Assembly (NCBI GenBank): GCA_964541485.1
Contig: CAZIQL010000009.1
Coordinates: forward strand, 1 to 64,000
Reading direction: 5' to 3'
Source of the DNA: SIG299 sp964541485
GTDB taxonomy: Bacteria > Bacillota > Clostridia > Lachnospirales > Lachnospiraceae
Length of the DNA stretch: 64,000 nucleotides
The notes under the pieces are model-generated. The model saw nothing but the letters and a program-made list of their open reading frames with translations. It did not search any database and was not told the origin of the DNA. Position 1 is the stretch's first letter, and every line of letters begins with the position of its first letter. Shown here one piece after another: positions 62,158 to 64,000 of this stretch. The translations under genes and the position numbers were made by a program.

Positions 62158-63870
62158 ATGACGCAACGATCATCAATTTCACCAAAGACTCACATCGCAT
62201 TGCTTATATATCTTCTGTCCTCTTCTGTTTTAGAACTGCTTGCCTATCGTCACGGCGGGATTTTTTCCATATCGGCAGCCTGGCTCTGGGTTCTGTCCGG
62301 AATTATCTGTCTTGGTATGTTTTGCTTTTCCTTCATTTCTCACCTGAAAAACGACTTGAAAGAGCAGCGTTACTTTCTTCTTGCGGCATATCTGTTTTTA
62401 CTCGGATTATTCTGCTTTTTCATCGGGAATCTCTCTTTTTCCGATATCAGTTATGAGGCGGCCCTGCAGACAGCCGCGGGACTTTCCTCCTTTTCAGAAC
62501 CCGACTTAAATTACACCGGCGTTGCATTTCTTGACTATGCCAACCGTCAGTACGTCATCAATGCGCTTCCTTCCCTTCTCTTCGGAAGAAGTATTACCGC
62601 CCTTCATCTCGGCTATGCTCTCCCGTTTCTGATTGGAATGACCGCTTGGTTTTTCGAGCTGCGTCATTGGTTAAAAGCAGCCGGGCTTAGAGAAGAATTC
62701 GCCCTGCTTCCTCTGTATGCTCTTCCGACCTTCCCTTTTATTACGGAATATTTCATGAACTTTGAACAGACCCTGACCCCGGTTTCCTTTACGCTGATGG
62801 GACTGGCTCTTTTACTGCGCCTTTACCGCAAGCAGGACATTCCTTCCGTGCTCGGGCTGTCCTTTATCGGAGGAATGTGTTGTAATTCCTATACGCCGGT
62901 GCTTGCTTTTTTTGGATACCTTGTTTTTTTTGTTGCCTTTTTTTGCATAAAAACACTCCAAACGCCCGTTACTTCCGACTCCGCCCAGAAATTTCTGCTT
63001 TGTTTTGGCTTGTTTGCCCAGCTGATTTCCTACTTTGTGGCAACCCTTGTCACTCCGCAGAAATCCATGATTTCTACAGTAAACCGGGAAACTCCGTTTT
63101 TTAAAGCAGTATTTACCTCCTGGTTTGATTTTTTCTCCGATATGCATGTCACATTTTGGGGCATCTGGCTCGGGACAGTTTTGCTTTACCTGTTTTTTGC
63201 CTGTCTGGGACAGTTTAAGCTCACTGACTTTTTCACTGCCGGCTGGATGCTTCTTACAGTGTTCTTTTCTAACTACATGACCGGCTATACAAGCTACATG
63301 AAATGTCATATAATCCAACGTAACATGCTAATTATTCCGGTATTCTTAACCGCCCTGTTTTTCCTGTTTATAAGGCTCCCCCGCCTTGTACCAAAGGACA
63401 GGCTGTCAAAGAAAACCACGCAGCGAATTCAAAACATTCTTTTCCCGCTTACACTTACCTTCTTCTGGTTGCTCGGTGCCTTTCATTTTTCACAGCCGCA
63501 TCGATCGTTCCTGTATCACGGGTACGTACAGCCGATCAAATACCTGTTTTCTTATACCGGAGAGGTTTTGGAAGAACGGGACATTTCAAATACGGAGGAG
63601 TTTAATCTTGTTTTTCTGACCGATAACCGCCTGCAGTCCAATCTTGCGGATTACTGTACTTACTTTTATCCGAATGCACATGCGTATGTTGCCGGAACAG
63701 AAGACTTCCCGGAATTACCGGACGATTCCCTTCCGACCTTCATATTTTCCGAGTCGCCGGTGCCACCTTTCCCGCAGATGCACTTATCCGGCGAGAAAGC
63801 CTGGTACGCCCTCCGATACAGCAAAGAAATTACCCTTTATTACTTGGAAAACGTACCTTCCACCCCATAG
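62158..63870 (+). CDS. Large polytopic membrane protein, possible GT-C-like
   Basis: 570 residues with about 12 hydrophobic segments and a C-terminal soluble tail. The architecture, with a long first outside loop after helix 3 (YEAALQTAAGLSSFSEPDLNYTG) and clustered helices, resembles GT-C lipid-linked glycosyltransferases. I see no convincing acidic motif, so this is only a shape likeness. It follows the M56 gene by 18 bases with GAAAGGA upstream, so it belongs to the BlaI-regulated operon. Confidence 0.6.
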   Translation: MTQRSSISPKTHIALLIYLLSSSVLELLAYRHGGIFSISAAWLWVLSGIICLGMFCFSFISHLKNDLKEQRYFLLAAYLFLLGLFCFFIGNLSFSDISYEAALQTAAGLSSFSEPDLNYTGVAFLDYANRQYVINALPSLLFGRSITALHLGYALPFLIGMTAWFFELRHWLKAAGLREEFALLPLYALPTFPFITEYFMNFEQTLTPVSFTLMGLALLLRLYRKQDIPSVLGLSFIGGMCCNSYTPVLAFFGYLVFFVAFFCIKTLQTPVTSDSAQKFLLCFGLFAQLISYFVATLVTPQKSMISTVNRETPFFKAVFTSWFDFFSDMHVTFWGIWLGTVLLYLFFACLGQFKLTDFFTAGWMLLTVFFSNYMTGYTSYMKCHIIQRNMLIIPVFLTALFFLFIRLPRLVPKDRLSKKTTQRIQNILFPLTLTFFWLLGAFHFSQPHRSFLYHGYVQPIKYLFSYTGEVLEERDISNTEEFNLVFLTDNRLQSNLADYCTYFYPNAHAYVAGTEDFPELPDDSLPTFIFSESPVPPFPQMHLSGEKAWYALRYSKEITLYYLENVPSTP

Positions 63871-63924
63871 TTGTCAAATTTATAAAGATATTGTGAATTT
63901 TTTATCAATCCCCGCAAGAACCGC

Positions 63925-63953
63925 TTGACATTTACATTTTCTCCTTATATACT
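63925..63953 (+). promoter_or_regulatory. Promoter for a gene beyond the right edge
   Basis: TTGACA at 63925-63930, 17 bases, TATACT at 63948-63953. The last bases of the window, AAAAAGGA, may be the ribosome site of that gene. Confidence 0.65.
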
Positions 63954-64000
63954 TTAGTTGGTGTAAATTTGAAAATTTATATTTTTAATTATAAAAAGGA

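Noticed and set aside
1..64000. tRNA, rRNA, transposase, integrase or phage genes
   Set aside because: Looked for and not seen on either strand; the accessory features are not explained by a mobile element carrying its own enzymes.

Overview
The window looks like a chromosomal segment of a motile, endospore-forming gut Clostridium of the family Lachnospiraceae, near Roseburia or Agathobacter; this is inferred from gene content, not from any search. Supporting signs are a flagellin-fliS pair next to a giant Lachnospiraceae-type flagellar-associated protein, a Clostridia-type Tad/Flp pilus locus with FHA and DUF5702 proteins, the sporulation genes yyaC and bofA, and a CUT1 sugar-uptake operon with glycosidases. 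I see no rRNA, tRNA, CRISPR array, insertion sequence or phage gene.

Layout. 0-2.6 kb (minus): an envelope cluster (MPN-like/LysM protein, DUF5711 protein, CvpA cut by the window edge). 2.7-3.3 kb: yyaC. 3.3-8.0 kb (minus): murG-dnaX-ybaB-recR plus a membrane coiled-coil protein. 8.2-10.0 kb: convergent mtnN and a HAD-nucleotidase/guanylate-kinase-like fusion. 10.1-28.2 kb (minus): a large carbohydrate operon with two solute-binding-type proteins (one carrying ligand-binding-like modules), two pairs of CUT1 permeases, NHL/TPR, YIP1 and DUF5696 membrane proteins, a GH30 lipoprotein, a LacI regulator and a GH35 beta-galactosidase. No ABC ATPase is encoded here, so a shared MsmK/UgpC-type ATPase elsewhere is inferred. 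28.4-32.4 kb: a small orphan gene and the glpK-rhomboid-FMN/SCP2-HIT operon. 32.5-41.8 kb (minus): the Tad pilus locus, including a 52-residue Flp1-type pilin gene. 42-44.4 kb: bofA, yaaL, a structured intergenic element and malQ. 44.5-47 kb: an internally deleted chemoreceptor, a Pr6Pr membrane protein and a LacI regulator. 47-51.2 kb: two surface proteins sharing a Cys/His-rich repeat module. 51.3-51.9 kb: a non-coding block with a 39-bp direct repeat and a roughly 465-nt element that is almost wholly self-complementary. 52-57 kb: fliS, flagellin and a FliK-like DUF6240 protein behind a sigma-D-like promoter. 57.2-64 kb: a DUF885 metalloprotease-like lipoprotein, a small membrane protein and a BlaI/M56 regulatory operon with a large polytopic membrane protein.

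The observations I rate highest are: (1) a 19-bp inverted repeat (18 of 19 matching) flanking about 108 bp at the start of the Tad pseudopilin gene, where inversion would replace the N-terminus with an 11-codon dead end, a candidate intragenic phase switch; (2) the approximately 465-nt structured element at 51.46-51.92 kb; (3) the nested-stem element between yaaL and malQ ending in a U-run on the minus strand; (4) the double-permease operon with its accessory membrane proteins.
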